Source: Pseudomicrostroma phylloplanum
Taxonomy: Eukaryota; Basidiomycota; Exobasidiomycetes; Microstromatales
Direction: 5' to 3'
DNA length: 64,000 nt
Assembly (NCBI GenBank): GCA_039545275.1
Contig: BCHS01000012.1
Location: 1 to 64,000, forward strand
Below are positions 54,568 through 64,000 of this stretch, in pieces (position 1 is the stretch's first letter; every line of letters begins with the position of its first letter). The position numbers and the translations under genes are program-made. The notes below the pieces were generated by a model that was not told the DNA's origin, ran no database searches, and saw only the letters and a list, made by a program, of their open reading frames with translations.

Positions 54568-56084
54568 CTACACAGCAATAGGCGGTCTCGGGACAAATCC
54601 CACCGCCTTGTGCATCCCCTCCATCTCCGCATCCTCATACCCCAACTCCTTCAACACCTCATAGGAGTGCTCCCCCAGCACCGGCGGTGGACGGGTGAGG
54701 GGCATCCTCCCCTCTCCATAAACCACGGCGGGACTAACGACTTTCAGTTTGCCTATCCTGGGGTGTTGCATCTCGCTCACAATTCCCCTCGCGACGGCCT
54801 GGGGATGCTCGAATGTCTGCTGGATATTCCTGATCGGAGCGATCGGTAGACGACCCTCCAGCCGCTGGAGCCAGTAGGCGTTGGGCTGCTGTGAGAAGAG
54901 ACCAGAGAGGAGGGGGATGAGCTCTTCCCTGTTTGCGACTCGCGCACCATTCGTTGCGTAGCGCTCAGTAGGGGAGGCTAGGTCCGGGTGACCAAGCGTG
55001 TCTGCGAGGAGGCGGAATTGACCATCGTTCCCTGCGCCGACCATCAGAAAGGAGTCCTGCGTTGGGAAGACCTGGTACGGAACGATACTCGGGTGAGCCG
55101 TACCGTGTCGTCCCCCTTCTTTACCCGCGACGAGATAGGAAGAACCGACGTTTGCGAGCGAGGCGATTTGAGAGTCGAAGAGGGACGAGTCGATGTGAAC
55201 GCCTTTGCCTGTTTTGGTGCGGCCGAGAAGAGAGGCGAGGATGGCCCCGTGCACGTAGAGGCCAGTGGTGAGGTCGGTGATGGCCACGCCGCACTTGATG
55301 CCTGGGCGATCCGGGTAGCCAGTGCTGAGCGGGGAGGAGCAAGAGCATTAGTTCGTCTGGGTACTTTTGCACCATCTTCCCCCGCTTGAACTCACATGTG
55401 GAAGAAGCCTGCATCGGCAGCGATAATAACATCGTACCCCGGCGCATTCGCATACGGCCCCGTCTGTCCATATCCCGTCAAGCTAGCATAGACCACATCC
55501 TCCTTGATCGCTTTCACCTGTTCATACCCCAATCCCATCTTATCCAACTTCCCAGGAAGGTAATTCTCAATGACAACATCCGCCGACTGGATCAACCTAC
55601 GCATGACCTCTTTCGACTCGGGAGACTTGAAGTCGAGCGTCAGGGAGCGTTTCCCCCTGTTCACAGAGAGGAAGTAGGCACTCTCATCCGGTAGAGCCTC
55701 CCAGCGCTTCTTCTCTTCCGGCGAGACCCAAGAGGGGAATTCCTTCGAAGGGAGATTGGTAGCTCCGGGAGGTGCCCAGGAGCGAGTATCGTCCCCATTT
55801 GTGAGCGGATTTTCCACCTTGATCACGTCGGCGCCCAGGTCGGAGAGGAGCATGGTGCAGTAGGGACCTGCGAGGACGCGCGTGAGGTCCAGGACGCGGT
55901 ACCCTTGAAGTGGTGGTGGGATGGATGCGGGTGGGAAAGAGGAAGGTGGGGCGGGAGCGGTCGAGTAGTAGGAGCTGGTAGAGGATCGAGGTGCAGGTAT
56001 ACATGCTGGGAGGAGGCTGCGTGAGGACCATGCTGTGGACCGAAGGGCTGGAAGCCGCACTGCAATCCGTGGCAGCAGCATCAT
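54568..56084 (-). CDS. Family III CoA-transferase, probably mitochondrial
   Basis: Two exons: 56084-55396 and 55324-54568, joining in phase (AT|C gives Ile) to 481 residues. The CaiB/BaiF fold reads LDLTRVLAGPYCTMLLSDLG, ADVIKVENP, YFLSVNRGKRSLTLDFKSPE, GYGQTGPYANAPGYDVIIAA and GVAITDLTTGLYVHGAI. Its closest type is the succinate-hydroxymethylglutarate CoA-transferase (SUGCT) group. The first 45 residues are Arg/Ser-rich and lack acids (MMLLPRIAVRLPALRSTAW), like a mitochondrial targeting peptide. It should move CoA between dicarboxylic acids, for example in glutarate breakdown. The exact substrate is not readable. Confidence 0.88.
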
Positions 56085-56820
56085 CTGTTACAGAGGGTGC
56101 CGCTGTGATGATGGGCGACGAGTGGCAAAAATGATCTAGCCGTACGGACAGCTCCACCGTCTTCTAGACCGGGTGTGGTATGAGTGAGGAAGAAGTGGGG
56201 GAAGTGGTGCGGCCCCTGCATGCCATTGCCATCCTCGGACAACCGGAGCTCCGGGCCGACGATGCCCTCCGATGCCGGAAGCACGGGGCAGCCGGCACAT
56301 CAACGGGTCCAGCCACGTGGTTTGGCAGTGGCTGTGGCTGTGGCTGTGGCTGTGGATGCCCGTGCGCCTGCGCCATGACTGACTGACTGAGTGGAGACAA
56401 GACAGACGGGCAACTTCTTCCTTGGGACTTGTCACTGCTGTCTTCCTTCCATCGTCTACTAATCACCAGAGTCCTCTCCTCTATATATCGCATCGTCTCA
56501 GACTTAGACGTACGCTCCCTCCTTGCCTTCTCCATACAGCCTGCCTTGTTCTCTCAAATCTCGTCCATCTCGCCCGCCATCTGTCACCCACTACTCGGCC
56601 CCCTCGGCCCGCCCTCTTTCCGCTTCGCCCTTTATACCGGTACAAGATAGACGGGACGAGAGCTCCCCTCGCTAGATGAGAAGCTACTAGCAGTATCGTA
56701 GACAGTACCCGAGGACTCAGGTGCTTCCCGAACCTCCATCACTGCCCATAGACATACAGGCGCTGGCCAGATACACGAACGTCCAAGCCATCGCACCCTT
56801 TCCCCTTCCCACCTCGGCCA
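56085..56820. promoter_or_regulatory. Divergent promoter with GGCTGT microsatellite
   Basis: 736 bp between divergent starts of the CoA-transferase and esterase genes. A GGCTGT repeat (about five units) lies at about 56327-56356. TATATAT occurs at about 56481. No gene was supported. Confidence 0.45.
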
Positions 56821-58975
56821 ATGAGTTCAGTCTTGGGAGCCTTCCCCGCCATCGTCAACCGGTCGGTCCTCTCCCCTCTCAAGATCCTCCCAAAGAAGTT
56901 CACCAGCACTAGATTCACATTCGGTGATAGCGCCGACCCGTCCGAGGGACCGGTATCCTCTCCCCCTCTGTTCACCACTGCCAAGCTCGCGGAGCTGATC
57001 AAGGAGGTACCTAGCATCGAGAGCTACTCGCCTCACCCACTGCTACCGCTAGGGTCGCTACAGACCATCTACTCGGCCTTTGCAGATACGGTCCAGGTGG
57101 ATGTGGTTCATTTCAAGAGGCACGTCTTGCTCTTGCCCGATGGAGGGACATTGGCTTGCGATGTCAGTCCGCCAGAATTCGATGAGGAAGGAGATGGAAA
57201 GCGGAACACTGTAGTCATCAATCATGGGCTCACTGGAGGTAGTCATGAGTCATAGTCAGTAGGCGAGCGACGAAAGCAAGAAGCTTTGCGCTTCAGATTT
57301 GTGACTGGCCCTGCTCCTCTCTCTCCTCTCCTACAGTGTCAGGCACGTTATACCCCCTCTGGTAGCCGCCGGCTACCGATGCGTCGTTGTCAACTTCCGT
57401 GGTTGTGGCCAAACGCCCCTCTCTACACCTCAGCTCTACTCTGCGGCCAAGACCGACGATCTTCGCTGTGGTCTCCTGTGGGTCACCAAGCGCTTCCCCT
57501 CGACTTCCATCGTGCTGATCGGCTTCTCCCTGGGAGCCAACGTCGTGGCCAAGTACCTTGGCGAAGAAGGCGCCAACACCCCCGTCAAGGGAGGCATGGT
57601 CCTTGCTACCCCCTTTGACCTCAAGATCGGTAGCGACGCTCTAGCATCCTCAGCCCTCTACGACCGCGTCATGTCTAGCAACCTGACAAAGAAGTGCGCC
57701 GTGCACTCTGGTACCATTGCTCTCGATCCCTCTCTCCACGCACCACTACGGCGCCTGATCGATCCGAAGAAGTACGCCGCCAAGTACCCCCAAGACGTCA
57801 AGCAGCGTGGCGTCAAGCCCGGCAGTCTCAAATGGGTCGACGACACGCTCACCCGACTGTGCGGGGGGCATGTAGCTCCCTACGGCACTTTCCCGCACGA
57901 GTCCGCCGACGACTACTACACGAAGAACGGCTCGATCCTCCTCCTTGACAAGGTGGCCCGCCCGCTGCTGTGCCTCAACAGCGACGATGACCCCATTGTG
58001 CCCATGAGCATGCTCAAAGAGGCCGAGCAAAAAGTCAAGAAGAATTCAAACGTCGTACTGGCCATTACTCCCGGTGGGGGTCATCTGGGTCTGTGGACCA
58101 GCGCGGCTTATGCGTCGACTAGCAAGAAGGAGGCAGGAAGCAAGCCGGTGCGGTGGCTGGGCCCCGTCGCAAAAGAGTGGGTCAAGGCAGTCTTCGATGC
58201 GGCGGAAGCTGACGGGGGTAAATGGAGGGAGAGGACCGACCTCTGGGGCGAGGGGAAAATCAAGCAGGTGCAAGACGTCGAGTACGATGTCCTCTGCGAG
58301 GAGGAGGTGAAGCCGTTTGACTTCAAAGAGGACGGAGGTGAAGAGGACGCCAAGGCGAGCAAGGAGCGTCGGAAGAAGGAGGCCAAAGCCGACGCAAAGG
58401 CCCTCAAGGACGAGCTGCCTGCAGGTCTAGGCAGTCGACTCCCGAGCAACGTAGCGGATGGGGAGCCCGTTGGGGCTAAAGGTGTAGACACGGCAGGCAC
58501 GACGCCCTCTGCTGTTTCGAGCCAGGGCACAACGCGCCAGAGCAGTGGAGCAGCCACGCCTGCCTCGTCTTCTACTTCTTCTACCGGCCCCGGTTCCTCC
58601 TCTCCTTCTTCTTCGGGGAAAGTCCTCCCCTCGCGCATGGCCTGGCTCCTCACCCCCCTGCTCCCGCACCTACCCCTCTACCACCCTCTCAAACCCTCCG
58701 AATCTCCCGCCTTCCCATCTCACGCGGAGCGTCGTCTCAAAGGCACAATGCACCAATCCATCTCCCTCCCCCAAGTCGGGTTCCTCGAACTCCCCGAAAG
58801 TACCCGCGTTGCAGGCGTGGGGAAGGTGTTTCAGGGTGGGGTCTCGATTGAGGGATTGGGGACGAATGTCAAAGGTGAGAGGGTGGGAGAGGGGGAAGAG
58901 GGGAGGAAAAAGGGAGTTTGGGCGCAGTGGAGGGGGTCTCAACCTGGACAGGGGAGGACGGTTGCGGGATTGTGA
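56821..58975 (+). CDS. Eht1/Eeb1-type alpha/beta hydrolase with long C-terminal tail
   Basis: Two exons: 56821-57254 and 57337-58975, joining in phase to 690 residues. The fold is that of the YheT/Eht1 group: LLPDGGTLACDVSPP, VVINHGLTGGSHESY, VVVNFRGCGQTPLSTP, nucleophile elbow GFSLGAN, acid region NSDDDPIVP and GGGHLGLW with the catalytic His. Yeast members make or break medium-chain fatty-acid ethyl esters. About 240 residues follow the usual fold end (AEADGGKWRERTD), including a Lys-rich run (ASKERRKKEAKADAK), a Ser/Thr-rich linker and a final module (MHQSISLPQVGFLELPES) that recurs in fungal homologues only by my recollection. The extension makes the protein far longer than yeast Eht1. 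Confidence 0.88.
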
Positions 58976-59258
58976 GGGTTGGTAAAGGACAGTGGAAGGA
59001 ATTGAGTACTAGAGCGAAGAATCAGTGCGGGCACTGCTAGAAGAGAAGGGAGGACGGGATAGAAGCGGAACATAGGCTCTTGGCGGGACGGATTAGAAGC
59101 CAGCACAGGCGAAGCTTATAACCGATTCTTTCATCTACCCACTTGAAGGTACTTCACTACCTGGCACAACATTACAATGCGTTGCTCCTTCTAAAAGCCA
59201 CGTCCTCCGTGCGTGCCTTCTGCCCGCCCACCTAATCCGCCCCCCCTCCTCTCCTACT

Positions 59259-60968
59259 TTAGACTGCCAACTCAGTGACCGCAGGCTCATAGCACCTCTC
59301 CCACTGCCTACTCCTACTCCCTCTCCCGCTCCCGCTTTCGCTCCCATTCCCATTCCCTCGAACCCACCCCATCCCCCGCACGACCCTCTCAAGCGAGCAA
59401 AGGCCAAATCGCGCATACTGAACCTCTTGCCCCGTCAGCTCCCCAGGACACCACGCTTCCCCCGCCGAGGGCTGGACAGCTTCGTTTGCGCGGACCCGGA
59501 TGAATTCTCGCTGCTGCTGCTTGCCCGCTCCTTGTCCATCGCCGCTGCCGTCCCCTTGTTGTCGACTGCCGCTGCCCTCGACCGGACAGCTGACCTTCTC
59601 CCAGACAATCTTCCCCTGCAGCGGCGCGATGCGCGAGAAGTGCCACCTCCTCTCCTTTGCCCGCTCGGTGCGCTCCGCATGCCTCCCCAGCGGGAGGGAC
59701 ACGGTGCCGAAGAGGCCGAAGGAGGAGATGATGGGTGAGATGTTGTTGTCGTGCGATGCATCGTGGAAGATGCGCGGGCCGCGCAGTGATTCGACGACTG
59801 TTTTGGGAGGGATGGGGAAGGTAGAGCTTGCGCCGGGCGCGTCGAGAGTCGTATTGAGGGCTCCCGTCGGAGGAGCCAGGCTCACCTCGCTCCCCGTCAA
59901 TCTCGCCAGCAGCTCCCGCAGGTATCCGACGCCAAGAGCTTCGTGGTAGGGGTCTCCGTACCCAGATCCGTAGTACTTGCCTACGTCTAGGTAGTACTCG
60001 TACAGCTCGAATTCCTCTGGGGTGAAGAGCGTGCAGAAGGGGCTGAGCGTGAGGTTGAGATGGCCCGAGGAGACGGGGCTGCTGGCTAGGGTGGCGAAGG
60101 AGCAGAGGCTGAGAAGGTTGGCTAGATCTGTCGAGCTGAGCGAGAGGGGGGATCCCGCTTGTTGAAAGGCCCTGCCCAGGCGGGCGCCGATGGTGAGGAC
60201 GAGGGTCGAGTTGCCATACGTCGCTGTTGCGAGATCTTCCCCTGCTACATCTCCGTACTCTGTGTCCGCGGGACATGTGTCGACGTTCAAAGTGTTGTTC
60301 TTCCCGGCCAGCTCGCTGATAATGACATTGGGCTGCACCTTGGCCTCGGCACCTGCAGCGCGTACCGAACTTCCGTCTGTCAGCAGTCCGTCGGGGAAGG
60401 CCTCGCCGTGATAGCCCATCGACCAAAATTGAGAGGTGACAATGACCCGGTCCGCGTCCGGATCGCCGGAAGTGCGTATGAAGGCCTCGGCGGTGGAGGC
60501 AAGCTCACTGTAGCGCTCGCGTGTGTACTTGCCCGAGTAGTAGGCCTGTAGAGCTCCCATGGGCGCGAGGTCGGCGGTTTGACTGGAAATGTTCACCGAC
60601 CTGAGGAAGCGCATCTCCTCCGGAAGACGAGAGGCTGAGACGTTGGACAGTGCAGTCTGCACTTTGGTCAGCGTTGTCTGGGCCGATTTGAGTGCATTGG
60701 CCGTCATGTATCGCACCCCGTGTCGCTCTAGAGAATTCACCAGCGTGACGGAGCATCCCTCTGGCAGCTCATCGGAGAGTCCATCGACGGTATAGCGTGG
60801 GGAATACTGCCCCAGCTTGTGGAAGATATCCTCTGGTAAGCCGGCGTTAAGGAGCGCGTTGCCGTCTGGCCCGCGAAGGGAGGGGTGGGAGTCACGGGTT
60901 GAGTGCGTGGCTGTGTATTGCCTCGGTACCAGGAGAGGCAAGAAGGCTAGGGCCGACGGAAGTCGCAT
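59259..60968 (-). CDS. Secreted histidine acid phosphatase (phytase-like)
   Basis: A single exon of 569 residues. A hydrophobic start (LPSALAFLPLLV) suggests a signal peptide. The active-site RHGxR motif is NSLERHGVRYMTANAL near residue 85; the His forms the phosphoenzyme. The second motif is FHDASHDNNISPI, with His-Asp as proton donor. PEDIFHKLGQYSPRYTVDG and SSQFWSMGYHGEAF-like segments match fungal 3-phytases. It should release phosphate from phytate or other esters outside the cell. The C-terminus has an unusual Gly/Asn/Ser repeat (GNGNGSESGSGRGSRSR) not typical of the family. It is divergent from the TRI14-like gene. Confidence 0.92.
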   Translation of the reverse strand: MRLPSALAFLPLLVPRQYTATHSTRDSHPSLRGPDGNALLNAGLPEDIFHKLGQYSPRYTVDGLSDELPEGCSVTLVNSLERHGVRYMTANALKSAQTTLTKVQTALSNVSASRLPEEMRFLRSVNISSQTADLAPMGALQAYYSGKYTRERYSELASTAEAFIRTSGDPDADRVIVTSQFWSMGYHGEAFPDGLLTDGSSVRAAGAEAKVQPNVIISELAGKNNTLNVDTCPADTEYGDVAGEDLATATYGNSTLVLTIGARLGRAFQQAGSPLSLSSTDLANLLSLCSFATLASSPVSSGHLNLTLSPFCTLFTPEEFELYEYYLDVGKYYGSGYGDPYHEALGVGYLRELLARLTGSEVSLAPPTGALNTTLDAPGASSTFPIPPKTVVESLRGPRIFHDASHDNNISPIISSFGLFGTVSLPLGRHAERTERAKERRWHFSRIAPLQGKIVWEKVSCPVEGSGSRQQGDGSGDGQGAGKQQQREFIRVRANEAVQPSAGEAWCPGELTGQEVQYARFGLCSLERVVRGMGWVRGNGNGSESGSGRGSRSRQWERCYEPAVTELAV

Positions 60969-61605
60969 ATTGCCGCAAGCAATAAGATGACTCGGGACTC
61001 TACAGATATAATGTCAGAAGGTCTGCGTATTGCTACGATGACATGGCGGCTTTTAAGCAGCTCAAGATGGGCAGCACTGGTTGCTACCCTGGAGCGGCGA
61101 GGGCACGTGGACAGATGCACGCGCTCTCGTTACCCGGAAGAGACCGGAAGAACCACTCGGGTCGTACAGGCGAGTCTAGAGTGCTTCACATGCTCCAAGC
61201 CCGGTGTTCAGCTTAGCACGATGATACAGGATGCCTCTGTTGATGCCTACTGGCCCGGAGTGAGATGGCAAGTAGAAGGAGGCAGAGGCGATAGATGGCA
61301 AACAGGCACGGGCCCGTGCGCTGCCAAGATGTGATTCCCACCTCCGCCCTATCACATCTCCCGCCAAGCTGTGACATTCCACGTGACCTCCGCCACTTGC
61401 GCTTGACAGGCGCGTGGTGCGCCTCTGTGTGCATTCCATTCCACAAACCCAGTTGGACTATGTCTGGCGCATGGAGCTTCCTTCTGAACACGCAGAGCAG
61501 CGCATCGCCGGGGGGCAGCACACTGTTAAAGATGGCAAGCAATGGATGGATTCCCCCTTGCCATGGTACTCACCACTACCACGTACACCTCTTGAGACAC
61601 TGATC
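60969..61605. promoter_or_regulatory. Divergent promoter, phytase / TRI14-like
   Basis: 637 bp between two divergent starts of secreted-protein genes. CACGTG at about 61103 is a possible Pho4-type E-box, which would suit phosphate control of the phytase. This is inference from one hexamer. Confidence 0.35.
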
Positions 61606-62829
61606 ATGAAGCTCGCATCCTCCCTCGTTGCCATTGCTGCCAGCCTCTCGGCGCTCGCTACCGCTACTCGCGCAGCAGAGCCCGCCGAGGCACCCGCTGT
61701 GTTCAATGTCAAGGCCAAGCACCTCAGTCCAGAAGACTGCGCCTTTGACATCGACAACAAGCAATGGTACCAGAGCAACCTCTACCGAGGCAAGATCCAC
61801 GTAGCCGGCATGGACGGAAGCTCCTTCTCCGTCTCTATCCCTCAGATCTCCTCTGACGAGCCCTTCGATACGCCTTACCAGCTAGCCGGGCTCTCCCTGA
61901 ACAACCGCACCGCTCCTACTCGTCTCTACGCCGTAGCCAAGGATGAGAAAGCCTTCCGCTTCAAGTCCAGCGACCCAACACAATCCGTCTCCAAGCTGGG
62001 ACCTAACCGCTTCGTCGCCTACGACCTCCCGCTCACGACAAAGTCTCAGCCAGCTTGGTCTATCAGGCTAGATCGAGTGCAGGATCGGCTCAAGAAGAAG
62101 CTCGGAGGGAAGAACAGGCCCTTTGGACCCGTAGACTCTGTGCAGGATAGCGAAGGCAACTCCTACGTCGTCTTCGCCCTCGGCGCACCAGCTATTGCCA
62201 AGATCTCCCCGAGCGGAGAGGCAGTACAGGCCTGGGCTTGGGAGACGCCAAAGAGCTCTCGAGCGCCGCGAGTGGGGTACACTGGCATTGCCTACGATGC
62301 TGACTCGAACCGACTCATTGCGTACGGTGGGCCGCGCGTGCTTACCATGTTTGACCTGTCGTCTGACACACCGAGCAAGCCGATCGCAGTCAAGATCGAA
62401 GGAGATCTGTCCGTGACCGATCTCACGTCTGCCGAGAAGATCAACTTGATTCCTTGTGAGTCAGCCTCTACAGATACACTTGACGCGGATGTGTACTAAG
62501 ATCTCTCCCCTGCCTCCCCGCTCTCCCTCTTTTCTTCAGCAACGGACGACTCCGGACCTCGTCTCCTAGCAACCAACGCCCCCTACGTCTACTCCTTCCG
62601 CTCCACCTCCACCAGCAGCCCCTGGTCCACCGTCTCCTTCAAGTCCTACAGCCGCAACAAGTTCAACAGCAATGGTCTGACGACCGTCTGTGAGGCCAAC
62701 TTTCGCGGTGCAGATGGAGCGAGGGAGAGACAGATTTATGGACAGGGGGCGTACTTTGGGGAGGGGGCGTACACTACGAGGACGGAGTGGCCTATGTACG
62801 AGTTGCCTGCGAGGCTTTTGACCGCTTGA
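61606..62829 (+). CDS. Secreted TRI14-like protein
   Basis: Two exons: 61606-62455 and 62540-62829, joining in phase to 379 residues. A signal peptide opens it (LASSLVAIAASLSALATATRA). Family marks include PEDCAFDIDNKQWYQSNLYR, GKIHVAG, PYQLAGLSLNN, FGPVDSVQDSEGNSYVVFAL and VGYTGIAYDADSNRLIAYGG. These match the TRI14 family, named from a gene in trichothecene clusters and common in fungi as a secreted, probably beta-propeller protein. No trichothecene synthase gene lies in this window, so it should not be read as evidence of toxin production. The start is the in-frame Met directly before the signal peptide. Biochemical function is unknown. Confidence 0.88.
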
Positions 62830-63730
62830 GCTAGCGTACGGAGCTGGCTGTTGGCTGCTTGGCAATGAGGCTGTAGTAGCGCTGGTGACTCGGCCTTGCT
62901 TCGTCACTGCATCTTTGTTTCTTCTCGCTTTCGATCTGTATACCCTCCGACGTCCAATGGACATTTTCATATATCACCTCCGTTGCAACGCTGCTTTGGT
63001 CAGATGAGTCCCCCTGCCTGTCTCGCGGACGCTGAGACGAGTGAAGGCAAGTAAACTCCTGCACAGCGTCCCTCTTCCGATCGCCGTGAGGCTGTATCGC
63101 TGGCTGCCTGGAGTACGTGATATGGAATTTGGAAGAGGGAATTCCATCTCTGAATTCGCACATCTACTTCATGCAGTCTCATTCTGGAGTGACCGCCCAA
63201 CAACGAGCCCCATGTGAACGTCCAGCTGACATCGGGCATCGCTTGAGAAATAGGCGAGGGCTTGTTCGCTTGTGCCCTGGGAGAAATCGCGGAGGCTAGG
63301 CCGAGATCCTCCTGAGTGCGGTCGAACAGCGCCGCTGCTTCTGCAGGTGTCTCGAAAGACTCAACCAGGATTGGGTGCAGATACGCTCGAGCTCGAAGAC
63401 TCGGCCAACCTTGGAGATTTTCTTGCTGCCTGCAGTGCTGTCGGGCGAATTTTGCCATCCGGGGATACCAGCCTCGGAGAAGGAATCGGGCGTGGCTGCG
63501 CTGCGTGCCTGCCAGAGAATTACGATTCGAGGTCCGACGTGACATTCCAGGCGCCAGCCCACATCTCTCCCTCCGCCCCGCCGGACCCTTCACTACGCAT
63601 TGGGGTCGTAGAGGTAGGCATACCTGGAAGAGCAAGCCACCTGACGGACAAACCTAGTGCACCAAATTCGTGCGCCTCGGAGTCCGCTCACCTCGCTCTG
63701 TACGATGGAGAAGATCGAGATTAAGCTTGA
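62830..63730. other. Intergenic, no clear gene
   Basis: Downstream of the TRI14-like gene. Open frames occur on both strands (plus 63272-63724 and minus 63000-63635), but neither has a recognisable domain, codon use or splice logic that settles it. Confidence 0.35.
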
Positions 63731-64000
63731 GGCCGGGTAAGGTCCGCGTCAAGCAGACTCACAAGGTTCAGCCGCGTCTGGAAGCACTCCAGCTATGTGA
63801 TTCACTTCGAGACCCAGAGTGTCAGATCCTGCGGGTCTGCTGGTCACGATGTTGATGTCGCCGATAGCGGGCGAGCGCTTGGCGAGGCGGCCCTTATGAG
63901 TGCAAGGGTGCAAGAGGATCTGCGAACCCTCGTCCCCGACCCTCCTCATCCCCTTCCTCCTGCTGAGCACCAGCCTTTCCTTCACAACATGAGATCCCGT
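63731..64000 (+). CDS. Partial open frame at window edge, unidentified
   Basis: After a stop ending at 63730 one plus-strand frame stays open to the last base, so it continues outside the window. The tail reads GRALGEAALMSARVQEDLRT then LVPDPPHPLPPAEHQPFLHN, which looks protein-like, with an amphipathic stretch and a Pro-rich linker. The part before it (RVWKHSSYVIHFETQSV) may start after an acceptor such as CACAAG near 63770. The protein is not recognised and the 5' end is unknown. An overlapping minus-strand frame (63749-63985) is a weaker alternative. Confidence 0.35.

Noticed and set aside
59389..60426. Minus-strand 345-codon frame overlapping the phytase gene
   Set aside because: Same strand, shifted frame. 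The phytase frame has RHGxR and HD motifs in the right order; the shifted one has no domain and an Arg/His-rich composition.
61606..62829. TRI14-like gene as evidence for a trichothecene cluster
   Set aside because: No terpene synthase, P450 or other TRI genes are present in the window; the family is widespread in fungi without such clusters.
1..64000. CRISPR arrays, bacterial operons, ribosome binding sites
   Set aside because: The window is eukaryotic, with spliced genes; no spaced palindromic repeat arrays were seen.

Overview
The window is nuclear DNA from a fungus, almost certainly a basidiomycete and probably a yeast-like smut relative (Ustilaginomycotina). The phylum follows from the dense layout, the many short introns with GTGAGT/GTAAGT donors and CAG/TAG acceptors, the moderately high GC, and the gene set: histone H2A.Z, synaptobrevin, FEN1, Pol delta p12, Mvp1, Leu1, Eaf6 and a TRI14-like secreted protein. 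The placement below phylum is a guess. I rebuilt introns by hand. For nearly all genes the spliced exons sum to a multiple of three and join in phase, which is the main support for the models.

Layout. 0.2-7.6 kb: a UPF0303/heme-degrading-like protein, a DUG3-type glutamine amidotransferase, H2A.Z, a single-pass membrane protein and an alpha/beta hydrolase. 8.0-11.3 kb: two convergent acyltransferases with an HxxxDG motif. 11.6-18.1 kb: five tandem, same-strand, single-domain RNase H genes, the most unusual part of the window. 18.4-25 kb: a DUF1772-type membrane protein, an Acr3 arsenite exporter, a short Nas2/PSMD9-like chaperone and an arrestin-related adaptor with a PPxY motif. 25.3-30.1 kb: a secreted multicopper oxidase with an in-frame stop, then a v-SNARE. 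30.7-40 kb: FEN1, dynactin p25, Pol delta subunit 4, the sorting nexin Mvp1 and isopropylmalate isomerase Leu1.

41.5-48.4 kb: two secreted Ser/Thr-rich proteins in a gene-poor stretch. One has an apparent frameshift. The other has a central beta-rich segment that may be aerolysin-like. 49.2-62.8 kb: Eaf6, an HNH-motif protein, a WW-domain protein, a family III CoA-transferase, an Eht1-type esterase, a histidine acid phosphatase/phytase and a TRI14-like secreted protein. The right edge probably cuts a plus-strand gene.

Most genes are unrelated housekeeping genes. The exceptions that look lineage-specific are the RNase H array with its flanking acyltransferases, and the secreted-protein block at 41-48 kb. 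The array shows conserved exon sizes in all copies but stepwise loss of catalytic residues. Copies C, D and E keep the full D-E-D-H-D set. Copy A has lost one aspartate. Copy B has lost nearly all of them while keeping an intact reading frame.
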